From: Aureliella sp046290675
GTDB taxonomy: Bacteria; Planctomycetota; Planctomycetia; Pirellulales; Pirellulaceae
Direction of reading: 5' to 3'
Length of the DNA stretch: 64,000 bases
NCBI GenBank assembly: GCA_046290675.1
Contig: JBKAHA010000001.1
Span: 372,001-436,000 of the forward strand
Shown here: piece by piece, positions 27,813 to 36,163 of the stretch
How positions within the stretch are numbered: position 1 is the stretch's first letter
Layout: every line of letters begins with the position of its first letter
Translations under genes and position numbers: made by a program
The notes under the pieces: model-generated
The model's input: only the letters and a program-made list of their open reading frames with translations
Database searches by the model: none
Told to the model about the DNA's origin: nothing

Positions 27813-28234
27813 CGGCGGGCGCGGTTGGCTTGGGCGGCGGTTCGCAGTTCGATCCGAACAAACTTGCCGGGGCCGATGACGCGGATCGGTCCATGCTGGC
27901 CGACTCGGAATCGATGCCGTTTGAGTTTGCGGCGTTTCTTGGCGATGCCGCCGAACTCGTGGAGGTTCCACAAGCGGCCAGCGATCTCGTTCACTGGGCC
28001 GATCACGACGCCTGGTGTTCGTCGATCGACTTCGTAGCGGAATGATCGTCGCAGTCGGCCAGTCGGAGAACTCGGCGGGCTTCCGGGCCGCGACGGGTTC
28101 TTGCGTTTGCGGATGCTGCGATACGCGGTCTTGCGGATCGTTCCGCCGGCGTGACCGAGCGATTTGAACGAAGCTTGGTCCGCTTTCTTTTTGACGCGGT
28201 TGGCATCGAGGCGAACTCGCGTCCGGATGTGCAT
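27791..28234 (-). CDS. HK97 gp10-like / minor tail completion protein
   Basis: ATG 28234 overlaps the preceding stop. The ~147-residue basic protein has GGTIRKTAYRSIRKRKNPS, GRLRRSFRYEVD, PGVVIGPVNEIAG and LWNLHEFGG, the pattern of HK97 gp10-family head-tail or tail-completion proteins. The last residues (RRRRCFLL) lie over the junction and may not be native. Downstream tail genes expected here are missing. Confidence 0.65.
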   Translation of the reverse strand: MHIRTRVRLDANRVKKKADQASFKSLGHAGGTIRKTAYRSIRKRKNPSRPGSPPSSPTGRLRRSFRYEVDRRTPGVVIGPVNEIAGRLWNLHEFGGIAKKRRKLKRHRFRVGQHGPIRVIGPGKFVRIELRTAAQANRARRRRCFLL

Positions 28235-28677
28235 CACTTGGCAAGTTCAAACGTGAGCGTCAGCAAGCTGGTGAACTGGTTGAACTGAGTCCAGTGCTCA
28301 GTCGAGTACAACACCGCGTTCTCGACCTTGATGCAGCGGGCGGCGACGTACGAGTTGAGTCGCTTGAGCCGGAAGCAGTCGGCCAGTTCTTCAACGAACA
28401 TCACCAACGGGTCGATCTCTTTCGCGTCACCCTTGGAGAACTTCTTCTGGATGGCGACGTCGATCGTGGCGTGGTACTTGTTGCTGACGCGATCGAGCGG
28501 CAAGTATTCGACTTCGCGAGGAACCACAGTGACCCGCAGTTCCTTCATGTCTTCGAGGTCGAAGTTGGGAACGTAAAGCCGCTGCGCCGAGAGACTCTTC
28601 TTGCTGAAGTCGCCGGCGTTGATTTCGGCCACGACGCTGTCGGCGATTTGGATGACGGTTGCAAGTGGTACTGTCAT
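28234..28677 (-). CDS. Phage head-tail/minor tail protein, unrecognised
   Basis: A 147-residue protein starting MTVPLATVIQIADSVVAEIN with VTVVPREVEYLPLDR and AVLYSTEHWTQFNQFTS. Size, position after the head genes and before a gp10-like gene, and the terminal beta-rich pattern suit a tail-terminator or neck protein. ATGA overlap with its neighbour supports one operon. Confidence 0.6.
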   Translation of the reverse strand: MTVPLATVIQIADSVVAEINAGDFSKKSLSAQRLYVPNFDLEDMKELRVTVVPREVEYLPLDRVSNKYHATIDVAIQKKFSKGDAKEIDPLVMFVEELADCFRLKRLNSYVAARCIKVENAVLYSTEHWTQFNQFTSLLTLTFELAK

Positions 28678-29045
28678 TCGATGGTGTCGACCAATTTAGT
28701 GTGGATGCGGAGTTTGATGCGAAACGGATCGCTGTATCGCCACGGCGGTTCGTTGCCAATCGACATCAGCTCGTAAACAAAGGTGATCTCGCCGTCGGTT
28801 TCGATGATGCGATCGCCGCGGCGGGGCCAGGTTCCGATGACGCTGCTGAGCAGGTCTTTGGTGTTGATCAGGAAGTCGCGAACTTGGGCGCGAGTGACGA
28901 TGCCCTCGCCATCGTCTTGCTCGTACTCGGACTTGCCGATCGTCGCGGACAGCTCGACGGATAACTCGTCACGCTGGTACGTGACCGGGCGTGACGCGTG
29001 CTGGGTCAGCTTTTGCGAAAGCCAAGCTTGCCCGCGCTGAAGCAT
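28674..29045 (-). CDS. Phage head-tail joining protein candidate
   Basis: Start MLQRGQAWLSQKL at 29045 lies 6 bases past the preceding stop; a longer frame would overlap that gene. The 123-residue beta-rich product (SVELSATIGKSEYEQ, RDFLINTKDLL, PFRIKLRIHT) resembles small connector or stopper proteins by size and place. The specific family is not recognised. Confidence 0.55.
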   Translation of the reverse strand: MLQRGQAWLSQKLTQHASRPVTYQRDELSVELSATIGKSEYEQDDGEGIVTRAQVRDFLINTKDLLSSVIGTWPRRGDRIIETDGEITFVYELMSIGNEPPWRYSDPFRIKLRIHTKLVDTIE

Positions 29046-29050
29046 GTCGC

Positions 29051-29338
29051 TCACGATTTGGTGGAGCGGGTGTTGGCGGCTTGCTTTGACTTCAACATCG
29101 AAGCCGCCTTTTCGCTCAGTTCCTCTCGCCAGGCCTCGTCGCAACGACGTTGATATTCGCTAGCGATCGCCTCGGCTTCTTCATCGAGCTGTTGTTGCCG
29201 AGCGTTGGCGGATCGCGTGGTTCGGTCGGCGATGTTTCGCTTGTTGGCGTCGCGGTCTCGTTGCCTTGCGGGTAGCAAAGCGATCGCGACGAGGACCAAG
29301 ACAACGACGATTGCAGTTCCAAGAATCATAAGTTTCAC
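29051..29338 (-). CDS. Small membrane-anchored coiled-coil protein
   Basis: A 95-residue protein with one N-terminal transmembrane helix (MILGTAIVVVLVLVAIALL), then a charged Arg/Glu/Gln-rich helix to the end. It overlaps the next upstream gene by 4 bases. A single-pass anchor with a coiled coil could be a spanin-like or membrane-scaffold protein, but no lysis gene is near. Confidence 0.65.
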   Translation of the reverse strand: MKLMILGTAIVVVLVLVAIALLPARQRDRDANKRNIADRTTRSANARQQQLDEEAEAIASEYQRRCDEAWREELSEKAASMLKSKQAANTRSTKS

Positions 29339-30525
29339 ATACCTCGCTTGATGAGAATGAATCCGAGCAGGATGCCGGAGACGACGATCAACGCGAGCGT
29401 CGCCAGTTCACCGGCGTTGGCCCAGATCAGTGCGTTCCGGCCGCCGGGGGTTCGGTCAAAGAGACGATCACGATTGCGGTCGCGATCACGGTCAAAGGGT
29501 CGCCACGTCGGCTCGTTGGGTTCGACCGGGCAGTAGCCATCGGGGCAATCTTCGGGGGCCAGTTGCAACGTCGGCGAGATTGCCGAGTCCCAGGAATAGC
29601 CGCGAGCTTTCAATGCTCCGGTCCGTTGGGCTTGGCGGGTTTGCTCGTGCAGCTCGTAACCGTGTTGAAGGTCGTCGAAGAGTTCTTCGGGGGTCGAAGG
29701 AAGCATCGCATGGCCGGCCGCATGGATGTGTCCGCCGGTTGAGTCTTGAAACAACACAACGGGGAACTGGCTGGCTGGGACGATCGATTCAAAGCGAGTC
29801 CGATAGAGCTTGTTGTCTTCGGTGTAGACCTGGAACTCGCATTCGTCCTTGAGCTTTGAAAGCGACGGGTCTTTGCTGAACCACTCGATGAGCTGCTCGC
29901 TCTTCGCATCTTTGCCGACGAATAGTGCGATCTGGTATCGCTTGGGACCGGGATCCGGTGCGACGATCGGTTCGTCTTTGTTGAACGTCGGCTTGATGAT
30001 GATGGGGGCAGGTGCGGTTGGTGTTGGCGTGGCGGCGGGCTTTGACGGTTCGGCTGGAGCGACAGGTGCGCCGACTGCGGGTTTGGTTGGTGCGGGAGTG
30101 GGCGTGGTTGGTATGTTTGCCGAAGGTGCTGGTTCTGCTGGCTTCGGTTCCGCGGGATAAGTGACGCGTGCCGGGGCCGGTGTGGGTCGCGGCGGCGGAG
30201 TCGGCTGAACGATCGGAATCGTGGGGACAACGCGATACGGCGTAAACGTCGGCCGCGTGACGCGGCGACAGGGCGGGCAATTGCTGCCGTACTGTTGCTT
30301 CAGTTCGCCTTGGGCCTCAAGGTTCACTTGTGTTGGTTCAGGTAGCTTCTCGATCGAGCGGCTGACTTGGGGAACGGGTGTGGCGGGAGGAACTTGCCAC
30401 GAGGTGTCTTGCCGAGGCTCCGGGTTGCGATGCAGTGCGGTGAAGACCGCGCCGAGCATCACGGCGTGGAGTACGGCGACCACGATCAGGCCGACGCTAA
30501 GCCGGATCCGAATTTCATCCTTCAT
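29335..30525 (-). CDS. Pro-rich membrane protein with thioredoxin-like domain
   Basis: Start MKDEIRIRLSVG at 30525. An N-terminal membrane helix (LSVGLIVVAVLHAVMLGAV), a CPPC motif in GSNCPPCRRV near residue 85, a Pro/Ala-rich linker (~100-190) and a thioredoxin-fold domain (IALFVGKDAKSEQLIEWF, FPVVLFQDSTGGHIHAAGH) follow. The C-terminus has a second membrane helix (ATLALIVVSGILLGFILIK). It probably spans the membrane with an outside domain. Such a protein is unexpected between capsid and tail genes; superinfection exclusion or a host envelope role are possibilities. Confidence 0.7.
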   Translation of the reverse strand: MKDEIRIRLSVGLIVVAVLHAVMLGAVFTALHRNPEPRQDTSWQVPPATPVPQVSRSIEKLPEPTQVNLEAQGELKQQYGSNCPPCRRVTRPTFTPYRVVPTIPIVQPTPPPRPTPAPARVTYPAEPKPAEPAPSANIPTTPTPAPTKPAVGAPVAPAEPSKPAATPTPTAPAPIIIKPTFNKDEPIVAPDPGPKRYQIALFVGKDAKSEQLIEWFSKDPSLSKLKDECEFQVYTEDNKLYRTRFESIVPASQFPVVLFQDSTGGHIHAAGHAMLPSTPEELFDDLQHGYELHEQTRQAQRTGALKARGYSWDSAISPTLQLAPEDCPDGYCPVEPNEPTWRPFDRDRDRNRDRLFDRTPGGRNALIWANAGELATLALIVVSGILLGFILIKRGM

Positions 30526-30589
30526 GTTTTTCACGTTGCTCCATGCGTTGAGTAAAGACTGCATTTGTTGGCGATGGGGTTGTGAGAGT

Positions 30590-31192
30590 TCAGCGAGACT
30601 CGTCGACGATCTCGTAGCTGCGATAAGGGAGCGAGCTGGCCGGGTCATTGAGGACGGTGAGAGCGAATCCGCCATAGCCGGCCCAGAGACGCACGAACTG
30701 CTCGCGCGGTGTCAGTTCAAACCGGCCGGGATAGTTGTTGTCGAGGATCGCGGCGTATTGCTGGCCATCTCGCTCAACCCAACCGACGAAGGTGCAACAA
30801 TGGGCTGGCTTCCACCACAGGATGGCTCCTCGCCGTGTCGCGTTTGCCCAGTCAAGGAATCGCGGGTCGGCTTTGACCGTGTAGCTGTAGTCGATGCCGG
30901 CTGCGTCGAGACGGTCTCGCAAACGCGTGTCCCATTCACCATCGCTGTAGGTCGCTCGCCAACGTTCGCCGAGTTCAAACTCGTTAAGCCAACGGAAGTG
31001 ATTGACCAGCGACGCATGAACGCAACTGCCTTGATTGAGCCGGCCAGTCCAGTTGCGCTGATGGAGTTGCGGCGGGAGATTGGCGATCGGTTGCTCAGGC
31101 GGCGGGGCCGGCAGCGGTCGGACTTGAACATCACGCTCCGGCAAACAACCGGTGCAGACGAGGAGGGCGCACGCGAAGATTAGATTTCGCAA
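30590..31192 (-). CDS. Papain-like (C39-like) lipoprotein
   Basis: A 200-residue protein with a lipobox near LLVCTGC (Cys 16). The catalytic Cys is in NQGSCVHASLVNHF and the His in PAHCCTFVGWVE, followed by AILDNNYPGRFE: the Cys, His, Asp/Asn order of C39-like peptidases. It is likely anchored in a membrane facing the periplasm. It could degrade or process a peptide, or act at the cell envelope during phage entry or exit. Together with the membrane thioredoxin-like gene downstream it forms an envelope-directed pair inside the head operon. Confidence 0.75.
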   Translation of the reverse strand: MRNLIFACALLVCTGCLPERDVQVRPLPAPPPEQPIANLPPQLHQRNWTGRLNQGSCVHASLVNHFRWLNEFELGERWRATYSDGEWDTRLRDRLDAAGIDYSYTVKADPRFLDWANATRRGAILWWKPAHCCTFVGWVERDGQQYAAILDNNYPGRFELTPREQFVRLWAGYGGFALTVLNDPASSLPYRSYEIVDESR

Positions 31193-31235
31193 CTTGGCAT
31201 CCTTGCGTGGGAGTGTTTGAAAGCGAGACGAGACG

Positions 31236-31586
31236 TTACTGCAACAATCGCACGCGGATGGTCGGCGTGCTGGGCGGTGCGTCTTCGACGGAGATGCCGA
31301 TCATCGAATGGTCGTACTGGTTCTTGATCACGTGGTGACTGATCTTGGACCAATAGAGAATCGTGCCGGCGGGGATGTTGGTTGTCGGGTCTTTGACGAT
31401 TTCAAAGACACCTTGAACGGTGATGCTGCCACGGGCTCCGGCGGCGATCCCGAACTTGGCGACACCGACGAGCCGGCCGAGGACAACCACGTCACCTGCG
31501 TTGATGTCGGTTTCAGGAACGAACGGGACCGTCACGCCCTCGTGGACGTAGATCGCCCCGACGGGTGCGATGATTGGATTGCTCAC
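31236..31586 (-). CDS. DUF2190 family phage protein
   Basis: A 116-residue protein with GAIYVHEGVTVPFVPETDIN, AGDVVVLGRLVGVA and VQGVFEI, the DUF2190 pattern. These proteins are thought to decorate or stabilise capsids. It is a tandem paralogue of the next gene. Confidence 0.85.
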   Translation of the reverse strand: MSNPIIAPVGAIYVHEGVTVPFVPETDINAGDVVVLGRLVGVAKFGIAAGARGSITVQGVFEIVKDPTTNIPAGTILYWSKISHHVIKNQYDHSMIGISVEDAPPSTPTIRVRLLQ

Positions 31587-31595
31587 GGCGGTTCA

Positions 31596-31925
31596 TCACT
31601 GGCTCAAGCGAACGCGAACAAAGTTGTCGGTGGCGGCGGCATCGGCCACGACCTTGCCCAAGTAAAACGTGCCGGCGTCGACTTCGGTGACGATGCCGTC
31701 GTTGGTCGCGTAGACCTTCTGGCCGGCGGTGTAGACTTCGGCGTCGGCAGGATCCTTCGGGATGTCGAAGACACCCTCGACTGCGATCGAGCCGAGGACG
31801 TCGGCCTTGAGATCGCGTTTGGTGATGCCGACCAGATCGCCTTGGATGACGATGGAACCGACGGGAACATCAACGTCAGGAGTGAAGTCGACGTGCTTGC
31901 CGTCGTGAACGTATTGAGCTTGCAT
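31596..31925 (-). CDS. DUF2190 family phage protein, paralogue
   Basis: ATG 31925 (MQAQYVHDGKHVDFTPDVD) is chosen by alignment with the neighbour; the longer frame reads through an intergenic repeat. It has VPVGSIVIQGDLVGITKRD and VEGVFDIPKD. A tandem duplication gives two candidate capsid decoration proteins directly after the capsid gene. Confidence 0.85.
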   Translation of the reverse strand: MQAQYVHDGKHVDFTPDVDVPVGSIVIQGDLVGITKRDLKADVLGSIAVEGVFDIPKDPADAEVYTAGQKVYATNDGIVTEVDAGTFYLGKVVADAAATDNFVRVRLSQ

Positions 31926-31930
31926 GAGAT

Positions 31931-32030
31931 TGAGTCTGGAGTCCTGAGTCTGGAGTCTTGAGGAAGAGTGCAATACATCGGGGTGTCGTCCGGAGCTTTG
32001 CTAAAGACTCCGGACTACAGACTCCCGACT
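31931..32030. repeat. Short intergenic repeats (GAGTCTGGAGTC type)
   Basis: Two direct copies of TGAGTCTGGAGTC at 31931-31943 and 31945-31957 are followed by related AGACTCCGGACT and AGACTCCCGACT at 32005-32030. A further AGTCTGGAGTCTG sits at 55930-55942 before another phage gene. Hairpins could form. No function is known to me. Confidence 0.5.
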
Positions 32031-34071
32031 ATTCGCCAGCGACTTTCACGGCCGCGCGGTGGTCCTGCGAGTTCACACCGAAGTCGATGTACGATCGGAA
32101 ACCCATGCCGAGTGTGTTCGGTGGCATTTCGACTCGTTCGATGATCGGCGTGCGTCGCCCGTTCAGGAACACGATCTCGAACGCGGGGAGAACGTTCGGA
32201 TTGGCGAACAGATACCAGGCCGCAGCACTTGCACCCTGGTAATATGAGTCCGACAGGTGCGGCGTTGAGATGATGCGGTACTTGTTGCGGTGCGGGTTGT
32301 CGACCGGAATCTTGGTCGGCGAACCTTGAGCGTCGATCATCAACTGGGCCGAGCCCATCAACAATTCAGCTTCGGTTTCGAGTTCGACCGGAACCACCAA
32401 GTACTCCGGCCGAATATTGATCGGCTTTTGATCCTTGGGTTTGCCGCCAGGGCCAGCCTTCTGCTTGCGGAAGGTGGTCTTGGCAACGGTCAGTGCATCG
32501 GGGCCGAACTTGGTGTCCGCACCTTGCAGCAAGTTCGCATTGGCGGACGAGAAGAAACCAGCGTTCTTGAGCAGCAGCGTGAAGAACAAGTCATCGATTG
32601 ACTCGGCACCACTGCGTCCCATTTGACGAGGGATGTCCATGAAGGCGGACAAATCATCGTTGATGATGTCGTGGCGAGTCAGCGTGAGGATTTGACCGTA
32701 GGTGTCGGCCTTGTTGCTGTACTTTTGGTCCGACAGTTTGCCGTGCTTGAGTTCGCCATCGGCTGCGACCTGTTCAAAGCCGCCTGTGCCGAGCAATCGA
32801 TAACGGGCGACCTCTTTGAAGTCGGTGACCGTTCCGACGCTGCAAAGATCGAACGCGGCGATCGGCGTGTTTTGATAGGCGGCCAGCAACGTCTTGTTCA
32901 TGACGTTCTCCATGATGCTCGGCAAGCTCATTGAGCTAAAACCGGCACGGATCGTTGCTGTGCCGTCGCCGAAGACCCGGGGAACGTCGATCCCTTCGCT
33001 GCGAGCACATTCGGCAACGAGTTCTCGCAGGCCAATGTGTCGAAGCGGATCGGCGGCGTTGAGTGTCTTCTCACCGTAGCTGGCCAGCAGCGTTTTCTCT
33101 TCGATGCCAACCGACAGACACGCAGCGGCTTCGAGGATCTCGCGATTGTAACGCGGTGAGTGATGCGTTTGATCGGGAGCTTTGGGACGTTCGCTACGCA
33201 ACACGGCGAGTTCCGTTTTGGTAATGGACCAGCCTTGCTCAATCGCATCGGCTTCGATGTCGGGATGGTTTTCCGAGCACAGTTTGCGGATACCGGCGAT
33301 GCGGCGAGATTCCGCAGCGGCTTCGGCCCGCATCTGCTCGACCGGCGAGGTTTGGCTCGATTTGGCGTTCGGTTCGGTTTTGGTTTTGGTTTTGGTGGTC
33401 ATGTTCAGACTTGCGTTGACAGGTTCGAGATCGTCCGTGGTTTCGGTGTCGTCGCCGGTTTCATCCGTCTCGTCACCGTCGACCATCCCAGCGGCCACGC
33501 GGGCTTCGGTGTTGTCGTCGGCACCGAGGGCCACGAAGGAGACTTCGCCGAGGGTGGACTTGCGAGCGATGTAGACCGGACCTTGATGATCGCGACCGTT
33601 GGCTTTTGCGGTCTTGCCTTCGGGAATGAAGACAACTTTGTCGGCGCTCGCACCGAGCGACGCCTGCCAGGGGAATCCGTTCTCGCTGGTCGCGATCACT
33701 TCCTGGGCAGTAACTCCGACGCCACTGATCACGCCAGCGACCTGCAGCGACTTGTCGGTGATCGTGATGTCGTCGGTGTGACCAACGATGCTCCCGCGAT
33801 CATGGTCTTTGAGGATCGGCCGCGACTTTCGAGTCACTCGCAGGCCGGCCAAATCAACGACAACTGGATAGGGCCAACCGCCAAGCCGCATCGCTCCGCC
33901 GGTGTACGCGGTCATCGAGAACTTGCGGAGCGCCGGTTTGTCGTCACCCTCAACCGGCGGATCTGCCGCGGCGAGTGTGATCGTCGCAGCGTCATCGCAG
34001 ACGATACGCAGCGAGCTGGGGACGGATTCGGCTTCGGCTTCAAGCGGGTTGTTGTTCAGCGTCTTCGGCAT
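32029..34071 (-). CDS. Prohead protease-major capsid protein fusion
   Basis: A 680-residue protein. Residues ~1-215 are a prohead-protease-like domain (PILKDHDRGSIVGHTDDI with the catalytic-type His, then STLGEVSFVALGAD). A charged, low-complexity linker (~200-260) leads to a major capsid domain (~330-680; ENVMNKTLLAAYQNTPIAAF, DDLFFTLLLKN, EYLVVPVELETEAELLMGS, PIIERVEMPP). Known: single-gene protease-capsid fusions occur in some tailed phages, with self-cleavage freeing the shell protein. It overlaps the portal gene by 32 bases. Confidence 0.85.
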   Translation of the reverse strand: MPKTLNNNPLEAEAESVPSSLRIVCDDAATITLAAADPPVEGDDKPALRKFSMTAYTGGAMRLGGWPYPVVVDLAGLRVTRKSRPILKDHDRGSIVGHTDDITITDKSLQVAGVISGVGVTAQEVIATSENGFPWQASLGASADKVVFIPEGKTAKANGRDHQGPVYIARKSTLGEVSFVALGADDNTEARVAAGMVDGDETDETGDDTETTDDLEPVNASLNMTTKTKTKTEPNAKSSQTSPVEQMRAEAAAESRRIAGIRKLCSENHPDIEADAIEQGWSITKTELAVLRSERPKAPDQTHHSPRYNREILEAAACLSVGIEEKTLLASYGEKTLNAADPLRHIGLRELVAECARSEGIDVPRVFGDGTATIRAGFSSMSLPSIMENVMNKTLLAAYQNTPIAAFDLCSVGTVTDFKEVARYRLLGTGGFEQVAADGELKHGKLSDQKYSNKADTYGQILTLTRHDIINDDLSAFMDIPRQMGRSGAESIDDLFFTLLLKNAGFFSSANANLLQGADTKFGPDALTVAKTTFRKQKAGPGGKPKDQKPINIRPEYLVVPVELETEAELLMGSAQLMIDAQGSPTKIPVDNPHRNKYRIISTPHLSDSYYQGASAAAWYLFANPNVLPAFEIVFLNGRRTPIIERVEMPPNTLGMGFRSYIDFGVNSQDHRAAVKVAGE

Positions 34072-35536
34072 GGTCTTCCGTGACTTCGGGTTCGGATGAA
34101 GAATCAGTTTCGTCGGACTCGATCGTTAGACCGAGGTCACGCATCAGTGCGATCTCTTTGGCACGTTGTTTAAGTTCCGTCTCCCAATCACGCCCCTGCC
34201 GCGCAAATTCGATAGCCAGAGTTGTCGTATGACTGGCGAGACGGATTTTCTGTGCGTTGGCTTCCTTGGCCGGGTCGACGTGTTCGTGCCCGTCCCAGAA
34301 CCATTGGTGCTCGAACGTTGAATCGAGCGTGCGAAGCGAGTTGGGCAGGTAGCCCTCGATGAGGATGGCTTCGCGGAGCCACGCTTTGAGAATGCGATCG
34401 AGCACCACGCGGGCGAGTTGCGTTTGCTCGACACGGATTAATTTAAAGTACGTTTGGTGATCGAGCCGACCGCTCGCGTAGTTGTAGCCCGATGAATTTC
34501 CTGCGGCCACGTTAAACGGCATGTTCAAACAACGAGCGATCTCGTTGAGGATTTCTTTCTTGAACTCGGCGTATGTCGTCGAAGGTTGCTCCGATTTCAT
34601 CTGAGCCATCTTCCAACCGCCAGGCATTGTCAGCAGCATCCGCTTTTCGAGTTCGATTGGCTCGAACGGTTCGGCAGCGTCAGCTTCACCATTGGCCGGC
34701 GCGTCCGTGTAGAGGATGCCGGCGAACTCAGCAGCGGTTTCGGCGGCTGCGAGAACGGCGAGCGTGAACCGGCGAAGTTGTGCGAAGAGCGGCAGGGCCG
34801 GCGTGATGTCTGGAATGCCACGAATCTGCCCTGGCCGATCGCAGCGGAAGTAATGCAGCACATCGTTGGCCGGCACGGTGTCGAATTCATCGTCGACCAA
34901 GAACATGCCGTCGCCTGGATGCTGGCGAAGGATGTCGTAAGCGATCGGATTCCCGTCGGCGTCGAAACGAATGCCATCGAGGTAACGGCGAGTGTCAGGC
35001 ACCAACGTTGGCGTAGCGACTTGATCCGCTTCGATCAAACGCAGATCAAGATTGACCGGCGTCTCCAGTCGTTCGTTGCTAGTCAGCAACCCAAACGCCT
35101 CGCCATCGGCAACGCGAGCCAGACGCATCGTTCGCAGCTTTTCGGAGAGTCCGATCGCTTCGCACCAACCAAAGAATTCATATTCAACGAAGCGGTTGGC
35201 TGCATCATCGCCGGTCAACATCTGCAACCGCGGACCAGTACCGACCACATCGTTGGCCAGCGTTAGCGTGATGCCTCGAGCGTAGCTGTTGTTGGCAACC
35301 TCGTATCGCGAGCGATTACGAAGCGTGCGTCGCACATCGGGACTGTTCGCGGTCGCGGCCGACAAACCGTCCGCACGCGACCAATGTTTGTAATTGTCGA
35401 GCGTTGTGTTTGCGGCGTCGTATTTGGCCCGCAAACGCGAGAAGAAGGGCTGCCGGGGCGAGCGTCCAGAGGCGGCGGGCAATGTTGCCGATCCGCCGCG
35501 CAATTGCTCGATAATCCCTGACAAACGTTTCAGCAT
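34040..35536 (-). CDS. Phage portal protein (lambda type)
   Basis: A 498-residue protein with YDAANTTLDNYKHWSRADG near the N-terminus, DVVGTGPRLQM, LRLIEADQV, PGQIRGIPDITPAL, ARCLNMPFNVAAGNSSGYNY, and an acidic C-terminal tail. This order is typical of lambda-type portals, the dodecamer through which DNA enters the capsid. It lies directly upstream of the protease-capsid fusion. Confidence 0.9.
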   Translation of the reverse strand: MLKRLSGIIEQLRGGSATLPAASGRSPRQPFFSRLRAKYDAANTTLDNYKHWSRADGLSAATANSPDVRRTLRNRSRYEVANNSYARGITLTLANDVVGTGPRLQMLTGDDAANRFVEYEFFGWCEAIGLSEKLRTMRLARVADGEAFGLLTSNERLETPVNLDLRLIEADQVATPTLVPDTRRYLDGIRFDADGNPIAYDILRQHPGDGMFLVDDEFDTVPANDVLHYFRCDRPGQIRGIPDITPALPLFAQLRRFTLAVLAAAETAAEFAGILYTDAPANGEADAAEPFEPIELEKRMLLTMPGGWKMAQMKSEQPSTTYAEFKKEILNEIARCLNMPFNVAAGNSSGYNYASGRLDHQTYFKLIRVEQTQLARVVLDRILKAWLREAILIEGYLPNSLRTLDSTFEHQWFWDGHEHVDPAKEANAQKIRLASHTTTLAIEFARQGRDWETELKQRAKEIALMRDLGLTIESDETDSSSEPEVTEDHAEDAEQQPA

Positions 35537-35600
35537 CCGTGCTGTTCCCTGTTGCCGTCCCCGGCAGCCCTTGTGGTTTGGTTCTGAATCGAAAGAAAAA

Positions 35601-35798
35601 TCAGCCGGCCGAAGGCGGCACGATCTTGTTGAAGCGAAGTCCGCGATGCGGTTTCGCCACGGCCTTCTTGGCAGCGAGATGTTTGTCGGCCGCGATCTGA
35701 TCGGTCAGCTTGTGCTGCTCCACCGATCCGGCATCGCCGGACGCCTTCGCAGGCCCCGCAGCGTTCTCGCGAATTTGATCATCTAGATCGTTTGACAT
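35601..35798 (-). CDS. Small phage protein before portal
   Basis: A 65-residue hydrophilic protein with LTDQIAADKHLAAKKAVAKP and HRGLRFNKIVPPSAG. Its position between terminase and portal suits a gpW-like head-completion protein, but it is not recognisable as one. A conserved promoter-like motif lies 30-47 bases before its start. Confidence 0.6.
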   Translation of the reverse strand: MSNDLDDQIRENAAGPAKASGDAGSVEQHKLTDQIAADKHLAAKKAVAKPHRGLRFNKIVPPSAG

Positions 35799-35827
35799 GC
35801 TCGGGTCTCAAAGGCACTGGTCGTTCT

Positions 35828-35845
35828 CAGGTTACCTATGCCGTG
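35828..35845 (-). promoter_or_regulatory. Conserved motif before the 35601 gene
   Basis: On the - strand this reads CACGGCATAGGTAACCTG. A near copy (CGCGGCATAAGTAACCTG) precedes the - strand gene at 56772, and CGGCATAAGTAA also occurs on the + strand at 41774-41785. The placement suggests a second phage promoter class or a binding site. Confidence 0.45.
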
Positions 35846-36163
35846 ATTCAGCAAACGTGACGAATGAAATGAAAAATTTTGAACTTTCATTCGCCGTTGA
35901 GTTCTGCGAAGCCAACGCGTTGCCCTGGCGGTTTAGTTGGTCGCCTGTTTTGAAGAACAGAGCGGCCTGCATCTGACCCAGCATGTGTAGGTCCTACGTT
36001 CGCGCGAGGACACTTTTTTGGCCTGCGATGCACCGAGAGGCTCGAACCTAGGTCATAAAAACGCTCGCACCCCACTTGCAGCAATTCTCGCAGAAAGATA
36101 ACTTTACAAAAACGCCGAAGAACGACGTTAAGTTACTTTCCTCCAAATCGTGAGTCCGCGACC
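35846..36163. other. Divergent intergenic region upstream of an inserted gene pair
   Basis: About 320 bases between a - strand phage gene and the + strand pair at 36164. It is AT-richer than the flanks. No gene is supported. It probably carries the promoter of the pair and the left border of the insertion. Confidence 0.4.
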
